Shown: piece by piece, positions 1 to 8,760 of the stretch
Layout: every line of letters begins with the position of its first letter
Position numbering within the stretch: position 1 is the stretch's first letter
Source: Flavobacteriales bacterium UBA4110
Lineage (GTDB): Bacteria; Bacteroidota; Bacteroidia; Flavobacteriales; Weeksellaceae
Assembly (NCBI GenBank): GCA_002383165.1
Contig: DFXK01000006.1
Span: 1 to 64,000, forward strand
DNA: 64,000 nt
Direction of reading: 5' to 3'
Position numbers and translations under genes: made by a program
The notes under the pieces: model-generated
What the model was told of the DNA's origin: nothing
What the model saw: only the letters and a program-made list of their open reading frames with translations
The model's database searches: none

Positions 1-635
1 GAGTACAGTGCATATATGAGTTACGTCAGTGCCGTTTTACTTGCCGTCCATTTCAATGAATTGTCCGAACCCCTTTTCACATTGATGTTATTGAGCCTGT
101 CTTCCAAATAAACTTGTATCAGGTCATTGGCAATAATCTTGGCAACCTTATAATCGTGTGAAGTAGAAAAACGATGGTCTGCTTCAAAATAAAATGTGTC
201 TAACCACAGCCTTATATCGTGCTTGCCACGCACAAAGAATTTTTCGTCAACGAAAGAATTATTGCTGCGTTAATACTTGTAAAAATCAAGGTTGTTTTCA
301 AAGAACCTTTTTAGCTTTTTCAGTTCTTTGGTAAAATATTTCTTGGTACGCTTGTTCCCGTAGGGTCTTCTTGTTTCGATTTTATAGATGGCATTGTAGT
401 AGATGAGCTTTGAAACAATAACAGGTTTCTGATACTTGAAAAAATGGATTTCTTCTTCCATATTCTTAAAGTCATTTTTCAGTACAAAGTCCTTTAAGTC
501 GGCAAGGCTTTGTATGATATGGTGTATAACGGCTTCAATTCTTTTTATGGGGCAGTCAGTTTCAATCTCCAGTTCCTGGATTGCAGTTTCCAATTTAAGA
601 TATGTTTCATTGTAAAATTTATCCATTCGCTTCAT
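1..635 (-). pseudogene. rteC: RteC-type regulator of conjugative transposons, inactivated by two nonsense codons; runs off the left edge
   Basis: One minus-strand frame from the ATG at 635 reads as an RteC-like protein (helical N-terminus; C-terminal half containing FVRGKHDIRLWLDTFYF and LKWTASKTALT). The frame is interrupted by TAA at 270-272 (FYKY-stop-RSNNSFVDEKFFV) and again by TAA at 21-23 (KTALT-stop-LIYAL). Homology-like sequence continues across both stops with no frame change, so both look like point mutations (for example TAC to TAA and GAA to TAA). RteC controls excision functions in Bacteroides elements of the CTnDOT type. Its presence beside the copper genes suggests they arrived on such an element. 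The family assignment is from recognised sequence character; the broken state is read directly. Confidence 0.75.
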
Positions 636-669
636 TTTGATGTAATATATTATTGGTTAATACAGAAAA

Positions 670-835
670 GCTAACACTGTTCGTATTAGCTTATGATGCA
701 ATTACTGCTTAAAAAAATTCAACCTCTACCGTCTTGATGATGGAACGATAGATAGATTTTTGTTGCATACTTGAAAGGGTTGTAGTATGATGCAGGTTAG
801 TCTTTGCGAATTACACCTGCATCACCTCCTTTTTT
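670..835 (-). promoter_or_regulatory. leader region upstream of rteC with a three-codon ORF, strong Shine-Dalgarno and two hairpins
   Basis: On the minus strand a run reading AAAGGAGGTG (from about 832 to 823), a near-perfect complement of the 16S rRNA 3' end, is followed at once by ATG CAG GTG TAA (822-811). The start codon lies inside a 9-bp stem (GATGCAGGT at 789-797, ACCTGCATC at 815-823). A second hairpin lies at 670-690 (GCTAACAC / GTATTAGC, one mismatch) just before the rteC start. Shine-Dalgarno sequences this strong are rare in Bacteroidota. The layout resembles a translational-attenuation leader, but that role is inferred. Confidence 0.45.
709..768 (-). CDS. possible 19-residue small protein in the rteC leader
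   Basis: ATG at 768 to TAA at 709 encodes MQQKSIYRSIIKTVEVEFF. It lies between the tripeptide ORF and the rteC start and so could be a second leader peptide. No Shine-Dalgarno is visible and I do not recognise the peptide. Conservation in related elements would be the deciding evidence. Confidence 0.3.
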   Translation of the reverse strand: MQQKSIYRSIIKTVEVEFF

Positions 836-886
836 TACCGATATTTTTTTACGGTTATGCAGTTTACAACCCTTAGTTATTTAATT

Positions 887-3160
887 TTAATAAGTCAATG
901 CCAGCCCCACACCAAAGCCCATATCGCTATCATAGTGGGTACGTATACCTATATTCTTATTAATGATATACCTAAGTTCTCCCATATACTCTAAGTCGGT
1001 ATTCACCATAAAACCACCTCTTAGTCTTTTTGAAATTGGTATATCTTCACGCATTAACTGCAATCTCACAATTCCATCATGATATACTTCTGCCTGAAAA
1101 TTGACCAGCATAGGTAACGTATACATAAACCCTAAACTGAACGCCCTGCGGGTGTCTTTCTTGTTGGTTTGTCCAAATATGTTCTTTTCGTGTTCATCTT
1201 CTCCCATTTTACGGTAGCGGTAATCAAAACCTACAAAGGGCATGAACCATTGCATCTTTCCAATGTATCTACCTAAATGGGTTTCTACTTCATAACCGTG
1301 CATACTATTATAGCCTAAACGCCATTCTGTTCCTAATTGGTAGCGTGCATTCATTAGCATAGCTTTTCCATCATTACCATTGGTTGCAAAATCGTTTTGC
1401 GCCATAAAATGAGGCATATTACTTTCTCTTTGCAATTCTTTATAGGCTTTTGCCTTGTCGGGTAGATAGGGGTTATTGTAGTCTCCAACTTCAAAGACCC
1501 TGTTCATTCCCGCCATCATGTGATATAATATATGGCAATGAAAGAACCAATCACCTTCCTCATTTGCTAAAAACTCAATGGTATCAGTTTCCATTGGCAT
1601 TATATCTATAACATTTTTTAGTGGTGATTTTTCGCCTTTACCGTTGATTACCCTGAAATCAAAACCATGCAAGTGCATCGGGTGGCGCATCATTGAGTTA
1701 TTATGAATGGTAATTCGTAGAATTTCTCCTTTTTTTACAGGTATTTTGTCAGTTTCCGAAAGTATTTTATTATCCATGCTCCATACATAGCGGTTCATGT
1801 TGCCAGTAAGTGTGAATTTCAACTCTTTTACAGGCGCATCATTTGGAAGAGAGGTGTTATAAGGTGATTGCAACATAGCATAATTTAATGTTTTGATGTC
1901 TCCCAAGGCATTAGCGTTGTAACGGTTAGCGTCGTTATCCATATCCATACCCTTATGCTTACTGTGGTCTGCTTTTTTTGTTGCATCTCCGGTAATTTCG
2001 GGATACATCACTACATTCATGTCCATTTGGTTAAGGCTCATCTTCATGCCCATATCGTCCAAATCGCCATTCATTTTCATCATATCGTTCATCATCTTCA
2101 TCCCCTCGAAATACTTCAATCGTGGGAGTGGAGAAATAAGCTGTTTGATCCCATCACCTATAAAGTAACTCGCAGATTGTGTCCTGTCTTCGGTTGTTGC
2201 TAAGAACTCGTAAGCCAAACCATCTTGAGGGATAGTCACTACAATATCGTAAGTTTCAGAAACGGCAATGATTAACCTGTCCACCTCTACAGGCTCAACA
2301 TCATTCCCATCATTCGCTACTACTGTAATTTTTCCTCCAGCATACCGTAGCCAGAAATATGAAGACGCCCCTCCATTGGAAACGCGCAATCTGACTTTGT
2401 CGCCTGCTTTTAGCTTTTTACCATCAATTGTTTTCAAATCGGTGCTATGGCTACCATTTATTAGGATTTTATCATAGTAAATGTCACTGACATCCATCGC
2501 CAGCATCCGCTTCCACTCGTTTTTTACCTTTACCCCTAATTTTCCCTCCTTAATAGCTTCAACATATGATTGTGTTGCGCCTTTCTTAATGGCCGCCCAA
2601 TCATTTGCATTGTGTAGCATACGGTTGATATTATCGGGGTTAAGATTTGTCCACTCACTTAATATAATTGGAACGGTCGGCAAATCGTCAATTCCTTTTC
2701 TGAATGTCTTATCATCGCTTCTTTTCTTCATGATAAAACTTCCGTACATGCCAATCTGCTCCTGCAATCCTGAGTGGGAATGGTACCAGTGCGTACCATG
2801 CTGGATAATCGGAAAACGGTAGGTGTAGGTTGTGCCCGGTGCGATGGGTTTTTGTGTAAGCCAGGGCACACCGTCTTCTTTATTGGGCAGGAACACACCA
2901 TGCCAGTGAAGTGATGTGCTTTCTTTCAATTGGTTGTGCACCACTATTTCGGCAGTGTCGCCCTCGGTAAAGGTAAGGGTGGGCATGGGGATTTGCCCGT
3001 TTACGGCAATTGCCCTTTTTTGCTTACCTGCATAGTTGACAAGCGTATCTTTTACATACAGCTCGTAATGCACCACTCTCTGTGCAAACAGCGTTTGCGT
3101 GCAAAGCAGTATCAGCACTGTTTGCAAAATTCTTATAGGTATTTTATTATATCTGTTCAT
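887..3160 (-). CDS. multicopper oxidase, CopA (PcoA) type, with a C-terminal CopB-like barrel region
   Basis: Periplasmic cuprous oxidase; oxidation of Cu(I) to Cu(II) lowers its toxicity. A signal peptide ends near FAQ (about residue 26). Copper ligands are clear: HWHG (85-88), HWYHSH (124-129), HPMHLHG (about 490-496) and the HCH motif (about 541). A Met-rich stretch at about 353-385 (MMNDMMKMNG, MGMKMSLNQMDM) is typical of copper-handling oxidases. After the last cupredoxin domain there are about 170 extra residues (LGTEWRLGYNSMHGYE to the C-terminus) with alternating, aromatic-rich strands resembling outer-membrane CopB. The gene ends the copper run, 13 bp after its upstream neighbour. 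The oxidase assignment is secure; the barrel assignment is inference. Confidence 0.9.
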   Translation of the reverse strand: MNRYNKIPIRILQTVLILLCTQTLFAQRVVHYELYVKDTLVNYAGKQKRAIAVNGQIPMPTLTFTEGDTAEIVVHNQLKESTSLHWHGVFLPNKEDGVPWLTQKPIAPGTTYTYRFPIIQHGTHWYHSHSGLQEQIGMYGSFIMKKRSDDKTFRKGIDDLPTVPIILSEWTNLNPDNINRMLHNANDWAAIKKGATQSYVEAIKEGKLGVKVKNEWKRMLAMDVSDIYYDKILINGSHSTDLKTIDGKKLKAGDKVRLRVSNGGASSYFWLRYAGGKITVVANDGNDVEPVEVDRLIIAVSETYDIVVTIPQDGLAYEFLATTEDRTQSASYFIGDGIKQLISPLPRLKYFEGMKMMNDMMKMNGDLDDMGMKMSLNQMDMNVVMYPEITGDATKKADHSKHKGMDMDNDANRYNANALGDIKTLNYAMLQSPYNTSLPNDAPVKELKFTLTGNMNRYVWSMDNKILSETDKIPVKKGEILRITIHNNSMMRHPMHLHGFDFRVINGKGEKSPLKNVIDIMPMETDTIEFLANEEGDWFFHCHILYHMMAGMNRVFEVGDYNNPYLPDKAKAYKELQRESNMPHFMAQNDFATNGNDGKAMLMNARYQLGTEWRLGYNSMHGYEVETHLGRYIGKMQWFMPFVGFDYRYRKMGEDEHEKNIFGQTNKKDTRRAFSLGFMYTLPMLVNFQAEVYHDGIVRLQLMREDIPISKRLRGGFMVNTDLEYMGELRYIINKNIGIRTHYDSDMGFGVGLALTY

Positions 3161-3173
3161 GATTTGAAAAATT

Positions 3174-3629
3174 TTATTTAATGCTGTCTTCCATTGTGCT
3201 AAACCACGCTATCAAAACCTGCTTATCCTCCGGTGACAATACTGCATTGCGATGAATTAGTGTGTATGATGACAACGGCATTTCCCCGTCCTTGACCTGC
3301 CCCGCCATAGCCCTGAACTTGTTTCGCTGCCTGCGGACAGAATAGTCGCCAAATTCGCTAAAGTTGAGTTCCTCTTTCCCCTTTTTTATATGCTCTGCCA
3401 TGTACCATGCGCCGGGCTGGATACGGCTGTACCACGGATAATGGGTATTGTTGCTATGGCAGTCATAACAGGACTGAACAAGGATAGCCTTTACATTTTG
3501 GGGTACGGTGTACACCCTTTCGATATGGGTGGCTGGCACTTCAACCGCCTGGTTCCGTAAGGGCTGAAAGAACTGTATGGCAATCAGGACGACAGCCAGC
3601 CCCAATATGATTTTCTTCTTTATGGTCAT
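3174..3629 (-). CDS. haem-binding domain protein with a CxxCH motif, membrane-anchored or exported
   Basis: 151 residues with an N-terminal hydrophobic segment (about 6-21) followed by a cytochrome-like domain. CYDCH (54-58) is a covalent haem c attachment motif, followed by HYPWYSRIQPGAWYMAEH, which is characteristic of the small Bacteroidota 'haem-binding domain' family (PF14376 type). It lies 13 bp before the multicopper oxidase, suggesting that it passes electrons to or from the oxidase, or senses redox state in the periplasm. That partnership is inferred from position only. Confidence 0.75.
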   Translation of the reverse strand: MTIKKKIILGLAVVLIAIQFFQPLRNQAVEVPATHIERVYTVPQNVKAILVQSCYDCHSNNTHYPWYSRIQPGAWYMAEHIKKGKEELNFSEFGDYSVRRQRNKFRAMAGQVKDGEMPLSSYTLIHRNAVLSPEDKQVLIAWFSTMEDSIK

Positions 3630-3661
3630 AATTATTTTATTGTGGCTTCATCTTTTTGTGT

Positions 3662-4078
3662 CTACTGTTTTTTCACATACTTGGCATAATTCTCCTTGTT
3701 TTCAAAATAAGAAACTTCACCGTTATTTCCTGTCACAGCAATCACCGCATTAGCTTTGTCTACCTGCTTATGGGAATAGGGGTCTATCGCCATCCGCACG
3801 GTCGCATCTTTTGGAATACGTTCCTTACACATTTCGCAACATCCGTAATAGGTTTTACCATCAAATTTTACGTCAAACTGCTTTTTGCCCATATAGGCAT
3901 CGTTGACCATGCAGACTTCATCCGATGGAACCAATTCACCTATTTGGTTACTATGCCCGTGGCTTTCCGGAGTTGCCTGCGAATGCTGTGTCGCTTCATC
4001 CTTATTTGACCCTACCTGTCCGCAAGCGGTGAATAGCAGGGCTGATAAGGAAATAAAGCCGATTATTATTTTGCTCAT
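3662..4078 (-). CDS. periplasmic lipoprotein with a YHS-like metal-binding domain
   Basis: 138 residues. A lipobox (LLFTAC, Cys19) marks it as a lipoprotein. After a His-containing linker come Cys56 (VCMVNDAYMG) and a CCEMC cluster (80-84), spaced as in YHS/TRASH-type metal-binding domains that bind soft metals. It lies between the DUF305 protein and the haem-binding protein in a tightly packed run. A periplasmic copper-binding or copper-sensing role is likely; no enzymatic motif is visible. Confidence 0.7.
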   Translation of the reverse strand: MSKIIIGFISLSALLFTACGQVGSNKDEATQHSQATPESHGHSNQIGELVPSDEVCMVNDAYMGKKQFDVKFDGKTYYGCCEMCKERIPKDATVRMAIDPYSHKQVDKANAVIAVTGNNGEVSYFENKENYAKYVKKQ

Positions 4079-4102
4079 GTCGAAACTGTTTTTTAAATTT
4101 TA

Positions 4103-4627
4103 TTATTTACTTTCTTCAAACTCTTTTAGCTTGCGCTTCATCAGTTCAATTTCTTCCGCTTGGGTTTTAAGTATGTTTTTTTGCAGCTCTATCAGTTCCG
4201 GGTCGGTCAGGTGTGCCTTTTCGGACATCAATATGGCTGCTGCGTGATGGGGTATCATACCCTTTGCAAACTGCTTGTCCCCGACATTGATTTGTTCCCT
4301 GATACCAAACCATGAAAAGATGCCAACGGCAACCGAGATGATGGCTATCGCCCAATTCGTCTTCCTGTTGGGGTACATTACTTTCATTATCGCTAATTCG
4401 ATAAGCAGCATTGCCGAGGTCATCAGCAGGGTCATGTACAAATTGTTGATATTGGGTATCAGGTTCTGCCACCCGTCAATCATGGCGTACATGATAAAAT
4501 ACATCACTGCGAACATTGTGACAGCCATCACCGCAAAGCGTTTGTACATGGCCGAAGCATGTTTTGTATTGTGCGTGCCATGCTCCGAGGAATGACCCGC
4601 ATGGTGACTGTTTTGCATATTTTCCAT
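4103..4627 (-). CDS. DUF305 family membrane protein, His-rich N-terminus
   Basis: 174 residues. The N-terminus is rich in His (NSHHAGHSSEHGTHNTKH), then three hydrophobic segments (about 31-50, 64-84, 92-108), then a DUF305 core with the His pair in KGMIPHHAAAILMSEKA (about 122-137) and a charged C-terminal helix. DUF305 proteins recur in copper and silver loci. The exposed His and Met residues suggest metal binding at the membrane surface. The family is recognised with confidence; the exact role is unknown. Confidence 0.8.
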   Translation of the reverse strand: MENMQNSHHAGHSSEHGTHNTKHASAMYKRFAVMAVTMFAVMYFIMYAMIDGWQNLIPNINNLYMTLLMTSAMLLIELAIMKVMYPNRKTNWAIAIISVAVGIFSWFGIREQINVGDKQFAKGMIPHHAAAILMSEKAHLTDPELIELQKNILKTQAEEIELMKRKLKEFEESK

Positions 4628-4638
4628 AACCCTGAATT

Positions 4639-5298
4639 TTATTTGCTGTTAATTGTTTTTTCCACCTTACCGCAGGTCAGCATTTTAGAACTGTAGTAAG
4701 GGTTTTTGATTTCCTTGTTTTCGCTGAACCAAACAGCACCCTTACCGTCATTGAACATCGGGCAATGGTCCTGATACAATGTTTGCGATGTACCGAACAA
4801 ATCAATCAGGTCTTTCAAATCTTCGCCAAGCGAGGCCAAATGTTCCCGCTGGTGGTGGATGTTGCCGACATTTTCCCCGATATGTTCTGCGTGTTCTTTA
4901 GCATCGTCCGCTATGTCCATGTACTTTTTGTGCTTATCGGCAGGAACGGCTTTCATGTCCACTTTATTCAGGGTAGCTAACAGCTTTTTCCCTGAACTGG
5001 CGGCAGCTTTGTCATCGTCCGAAACAAGGGCGTTCTTTAAGGACAGATAATCGGTAACTATGGGCGCAATAGAAAAGTTTTTTGCTTCTTCTTTTCCTTT
5101 TGCTTCCTGACCGCTCGGTGTTTCGCTCACAGCGGGCGCAGCTACCGTATCATCCTCTTTTGGTTGGGAAGCTGGCTGTTCTTGTGATACAACAGCAGTA
5201 TCATTTGAAGACTGCTCGTTTTTGTTGGATGCCTGATTGCATGATACTGTTACAAATGCCATGATAACAGCAATGATTGATAATGTTAGATTTTTCAT
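4639..5298 (-). CDS. DUF3347 copper-locus lipoprotein
   Basis: 219 residues. Lipobox VTVSC (Cys20), then a low-complexity Glu/Ser/Pro linker (about 22-75), then a DUF3347 domain: a helical part (YLSLKNALVSDD) and a C-terminal signature with CPMFNDGKGAVW and NPYYSSKMLTCG. The Cys/Met pairs in that signature are plausible Cu(I) ligands. The same domain occurs in the protein at 7764-8645, so the operon carries two diverged copies. It starts 7 bp after the upstream ATPase stop, so the two are co-transcribed. Confidence 0.8.
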   Translation of the reverse strand: MKNLTLSIIAVIMAFVTVSCNQASNKNEQSSNDTAVVSQEQPASQPKEDDTVAAPAVSETPSGQEAKGKEEAKNFSIAPIVTDYLSLKNALVSDDDKAAASSGKKLLATLNKVDMKAVPADKHKKYMDIADDAKEHAEHIGENVGNIHHQREHLASLGEDLKDLIDLFGTSQTLYQDHCPMFNDGKGAVWFSENKEIKNPYYSSKMLTCGKVEKTINSK

Positions 5299-5304
5299 TT
5301 TTAT

Positions 5305-7425
5305 TTATTTTTTGATTTTTAATAAACTTGCGTTAATAGCCACTACAATGGTGCTTACACTCATCAGCACAGCACCCATAGCGGGACTTAAAACAAAATT
5401 CGGATAGAGTACGCCCGCCGCAAGCGGTATTGCCACTACGTTGTAGCCAACCGCCCATATCAGGTTCTGTACCATCTTTTTGTAGGTAAGTTTGCCGAAG
5501 TCAATCAGTTTGACCACATCCCTCGGGTCGCTGTCTACCAATATGATATCCGCTGTTTCGGCAGCCACGTCCGTACCGGAACCCACGGCAATGCCCACAT
5601 CTGCCTGTGCCAGTGCAGGTGCATCATTTACACCATCACCAGTCATTGCTACGATTTCGCCTTTTGCCTGAAACTCCTTTACTTTCTCCTGCTTGTTGTG
5701 CGGAAGCACATTAGCCAAATACCCGTCCATACCCAATTTTCCGGCTACGGCAGCAGCAATCCTGTCGTTGTCCCCGGTGAGCAGAAAGGACTTGATGCCC
5801 ATTTTTTTGAGTTCCTCAATCGCTTGTGCCGAACCTTCCCGGATGCTGTCTGCCAAAGTAATGATGCCGATTACCCGGTCATCAATGAGGACAAAGTTGA
5901 CCGTTTCTGCTTCCTGATTGATTTCGCTTGGTATTTCCGGCAGGGAAAGATGGTTTTCGGTGAAATAATTCGGACCGCCAGCTACGACATTTTTCCCGTT
6001 CACAACACCTTTAACACCTATGCCCTGCATATAGCTGAAGTTTTCAGACTTCCATAAGGCAAGGCTCTTTTCTTTCAATGTAGCCATAATGCCTTTTGCA
6101 ATATGGTGTTCCGAATTTTGCTGTACTGCGGCAGCATACTGGATAACCTCATCGGCACTATATTCGTCTGTTAACGGTATAACCTTTTCTACGGCATGGG
6201 AACCTTTGGTGAGCGTTCCGGTCTTATCAAAAATGACAGTGGAAAGTTTTCGGGTGGTTTCAAATGCCGTACGGTTGCGGATGAGCAGGCCATTGGTCGC
6301 CGAAAGCGTTGTGGAAATGGCGACTACCAACGGGATAGCCACGCCCAATGCGTGCGGACAGGCCGTTACCATTACCGTCACCATTCTTTCAAGCGCAAAG
6401 GCAATATCTCCACTGCTTGCATACCAATAGGCAAATGTGCCTATGCCCACGGCAATGGCAATAAAGGTGAGCCATTTGGCAACTTTGTCCGCAAGGTTCT
6501 GTGTATTGGACTTAGTAGCCTGCGCTTCCTGCACAAGATTGATAACCCTGTTCAGGTAGCTGTCTTTTCCAACGGCTGTTACCTTAACTTTCAGCGCACC
6601 ATCACCATTGATAGAGCCTGCGATGACCTTTCCGTCCTTTTCCTTTTTTACGGGGACACTTTCTCCGGTAAGCATACTTTCGTTGATATACGAAAGCCCC
6701 TCCAGTACCAGTCCATCGGCTGGGATTTTTTCACCCGGTTTTATGATAGCCGTTTCACCGCTTTGCAGGTCTTCGAGCTTTATCTTTACGGCTTCTCCGC
6801 CACGTTCCACGGTAACATCGTTGGGCAGCAAAGCCACCAATGACTGTAATGCCCGTGAAGCAGCCATTTGGGAACGCATTTCCATCCAATGCCCTAACAG
6901 CATGATGTCAATGAGGGTTGCCAGTTCCCAAAAGAAGTCCATACCCTCCAAGCCAAATACAACGGCTACGGAATAGACATAGGCTACGGATATGGCGATG
7001 GCAACAAGTGTCATCATCCCTATGGCTTTGGCTTTCACCTCGCCAATCATTCCCTTTAGGAACGGCAAGCCTCCATAGCTATAAATCACTGTACCCAATG
7101 CCAGCAGCACATATTTATCTCCATTGAAAGCAAGGCTGAAACCCAACCATTGCTGTATCATGTGTGACAGGAGCAGGATAGGGATTGTAATGACGAGGCT
7201 TATCCAAAAACGAGCGAGAAAATCGCCTGTATGATGCCCCTCATGTTTGTTAAAGCTATCTCTGGCTTGGTTATGATGAGAATGCCCGGAATGCCCATGT
7301 CCTGATTTTTGTACATGAGAAACTGAGCTACCGCCAACGGGAACCAGTGCCATGCCACAAAGCGGGCATTTGCCTGGTTCGTCTTTTAGCACCTGCGGGT
7401 GCATGGGACACGTGTATTTTTTCAT
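5305..7425 (-). CDS. copB: copper-exporting P-type ATPase with CPH motif (P1B-3, CopB-like)
   Basis: 706 residues. The N-terminus is a short heavy-metal-binding domain (TCPMHP at 5-10, KCPLCGMALVP) followed by a His-rich stretch (GHGHSGHSHHN), not an HMA domain. The metal-site helix reads ACPHALG (about 354-360): CPH rather than CPC places it with P1B-3 pumps such as CopB, which move Cu and Ag out of the cytoplasm. The phosphorylation motif DKTGTLT is near residue 400 and MTGDGVNDAP marks the hinge. It is central in the copper run and probably supplies the periplasmic proteins encoded after it with metal. Confidence 0.9.
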   Translation of the reverse strand: MKKYTCPMHPQVLKDEPGKCPLCGMALVPVGGSSVSHVQKSGHGHSGHSHHNQARDSFNKHEGHHTGDFLARFWISLVITIPILLLSHMIQQWLGFSLAFNGDKYVLLALGTVIYSYGGLPFLKGMIGEVKAKAIGMMTLVAIAISVAYVYSVAVVFGLEGMDFFWELATLIDIMLLGHWMEMRSQMAASRALQSLVALLPNDVTVERGGEAVKIKLEDLQSGETAIIKPGEKIPADGLVLEGLSYINESMLTGESVPVKKEKDGKVIAGSINGDGALKVKVTAVGKDSYLNRVINLVQEAQATKSNTQNLADKVAKWLTFIAIAVGIGTFAYWYASSGDIAFALERMVTVMVTACPHALGVAIPLVVAISTTLSATNGLLIRNRTAFETTRKLSTVIFDKTGTLTKGSHAVEKVIPLTDEYSADEVIQYAAAVQQNSEHHIAKGIMATLKEKSLALWKSENFSYMQGIGVKGVVNGKNVVAGGPNYFTENHLSLPEIPSEINQEAETVNFVLIDDRVIGIITLADSIREGSAQAIEELKKMGIKSFLLTGDNDRIAAAVAGKLGMDGYLANVLPHNKQEKVKEFQAKGEIVAMTGDGVNDAPALAQADVGIAVGSGTDVAAETADIILVDSDPRDVVKLIDFGKLTYKKMVQNLIWAVGYNVVAIPLAAGVLYPNFVLSPAMGAVLMSVSTIVVAINASLLKIKK

Positions 7426-7443
7426 AATAAGGGGTTTTAAAAG

Positions 7444-7749
7444 TTATGTTGCACTTAATTTTTTTGCCATCTCATGGGTCATTTCTTCGGCATAAGCACC
7501 ATAGGCATCCACAAGTACGCCTTTATTCTTACCATCATTGGACGATATGGTATAAATCACGGCATTGTTATCAGGACTGCTGTCGAGGCTTTCAAACCTA
7601 TGGGTTTCCGTAACCGTAAAATCCTCCGGTTTTAGTTTCAGGCTCCTTGACGCACAGTACAGGCAGTCCGGCAACAGACTAAAGTCCATACTGTACCCAC
7701 GTTGTCTTAGGTCTTTAAGCGCCTGCACCATGTCATTGTACTGTACCAT
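7444..7749 (-). CDS. small conserved protein of the Bacteroidota 'phosphoribosylpyrophosphate synthetase-like' family
   Basis: 101 residues containing MVQALKDLRQRGYSMDF, CLYCAS and GVLVDAYGAYAEEMTHEMAKKL. Relatives in Bacteroidota are often named PRPP synthetase, but this protein is far too short and has no PRPP-binding loop, so the name should not be trusted. The CxxC pair (CLYC) could hold metal. It lies between the HMA-DUF3347 gene and the ATPase, which ties it to copper handling by context only. Confidence 0.7.
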   Translation of the reverse strand: MVQYNDMVQALKDLRQRGYSMDFSLLPDCLYCASRSLKLKPEDFTVTETHRFESLDSSPDNNAVIYTISSNDGKNKGVLVDAYGAYAEEMTHEMAKKLSAT

Positions 7750-7763
7750 AGCTTTCAGACCTG

Positions 7764-8645
7764 TTATTTAATGGTTTCAACTGCACTGCCGCAGGTAAGC
7801 ATCTGTGAGCCGTAATATGGATTTTTAACGGCATTCTCTTTACTTAGCCAATTGGCTCCCTTACCTCCGTTGTACATAGGGCAGTGCAAGTAATAAACGG
7901 GGGTGTCCTGTTTAGAAACTTTGGCCAGTGTGTAGATGCTTCCCGAAAGTGCCGCAAAAGCACTTCTTTGTTTTGCAACATCTTTTGATTTTGAAATGCT
8001 TTCCGCATTGGCCGTCAAGTCCTGCATCACTTTCATCCAAGCCGTATGTTCCTCTGCCGATAGCTTATTCATATCGACTGCTTTAAGGGATGCAGCCAAT
8101 TCAGCGGCTTTGGCAGATGCGGTCGCCGCATCGGTTTTTATCAAAGCATCTTTCACTGAAAAGTAGTTGTCAAATACAGCCTTTAGCTGTGATTGGTTTT
8201 GGGCTGCATCTTTGTTAGCGGGTGCTGCCATTTGACTATGGTCGTGATTGCCATGTCCGGCATTCATGTCCATTCCCGCCTCCTTGTTTTTGGCAACCGT
8301 CTTCACGGGTCTATCATACTGGCAGCAACCAGCCAGTTTAGCATATACGTCATCCGGCGCACGGAACTTCTCACTGTCATAACCAGCCAAAGCAATACGT
8401 TTCAGGATTTCATCCTGATTTGTTTTGTCGCCGTCATACGTGAGCGTAGCCATCTTGGTATCTTTGTTCCAGTCCACGCTGGCTACCTTTTTTACGTTAC
8501 CTGCTTTTTCGATGGTGGTTTTGCACATACCACAATTGCCGTAAATCTTTACGGTTTCCGTTTTCGCATTCTTGATTTGTGCAAACACGTTTATTGATGA
8601 TAGTAATACGGCGATTACCATCACTATTTTTGATAATGATTTCAT
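7764..8645 (-). CDS. secreted HMA domain plus DUF3347 fusion protein
   Basis: Start taken at 8645, where MKSLSKIVMVIAVLLSSINVFAQ forms a signal peptide; the open frame extends 36 codons further upstream without a plausible start. Residues about 30-100 form a heavy-metal-associated domain with GNCGMC (Cys38, Cys41). A Cys pair (AGCCQYD) and a His/Met linker follow, then a DUF3347 domain ending CPMYNGGKGANW and NPYYGSQMLTCG. It is a periplasmic copper-binding protein combining a chaperone-type site with the DUF3347 site. It probably hands Cu(I) between envelope partners encoded in the same run. Confidence 0.8.
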   Translation of the reverse strand: MKSLSKIVMVIAVLLSSINVFAQIKNAKTETVKIYGNCGMCKTTIEKAGNVKKVASVDWNKDTKMATLTYDGDKTNQDEILKRIALAGYDSEKFRAPDDVYAKLAGCCQYDRPVKTVAKNKEAGMDMNAGHGNHDHSQMAAPANKDAAQNQSQLKAVFDNYFSVKDALIKTDAATASAKAAELAASLKAVDMNKLSAEEHTAWMKVMQDLTANAESISKSKDVAKQRSAFAALSGSIYTLAKVSKQDTPVYYLHCPMYNGGKGANWLSKENAVKNPYYGSQMLTCGSAVETIK

Positions 8646-8760
8646 AATAATATACATTTTCGGAAAAGGGGTATTAGCAAACCCATTTCCCTTGAATTTT
8701 AAAATAAATAGTACAAATAGGGGATTTGCAAAAGCCGGAATAGCTTTTGACAAGGCACAC

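Noticed and set aside
6196..6843. 215-codon plus-strand open frame inside the CopB ATPase gene
   Set aside because: It lies wholly within a well-supported ATPase coding frame and has a Cys/His/Arg composition typical of antisense reading.
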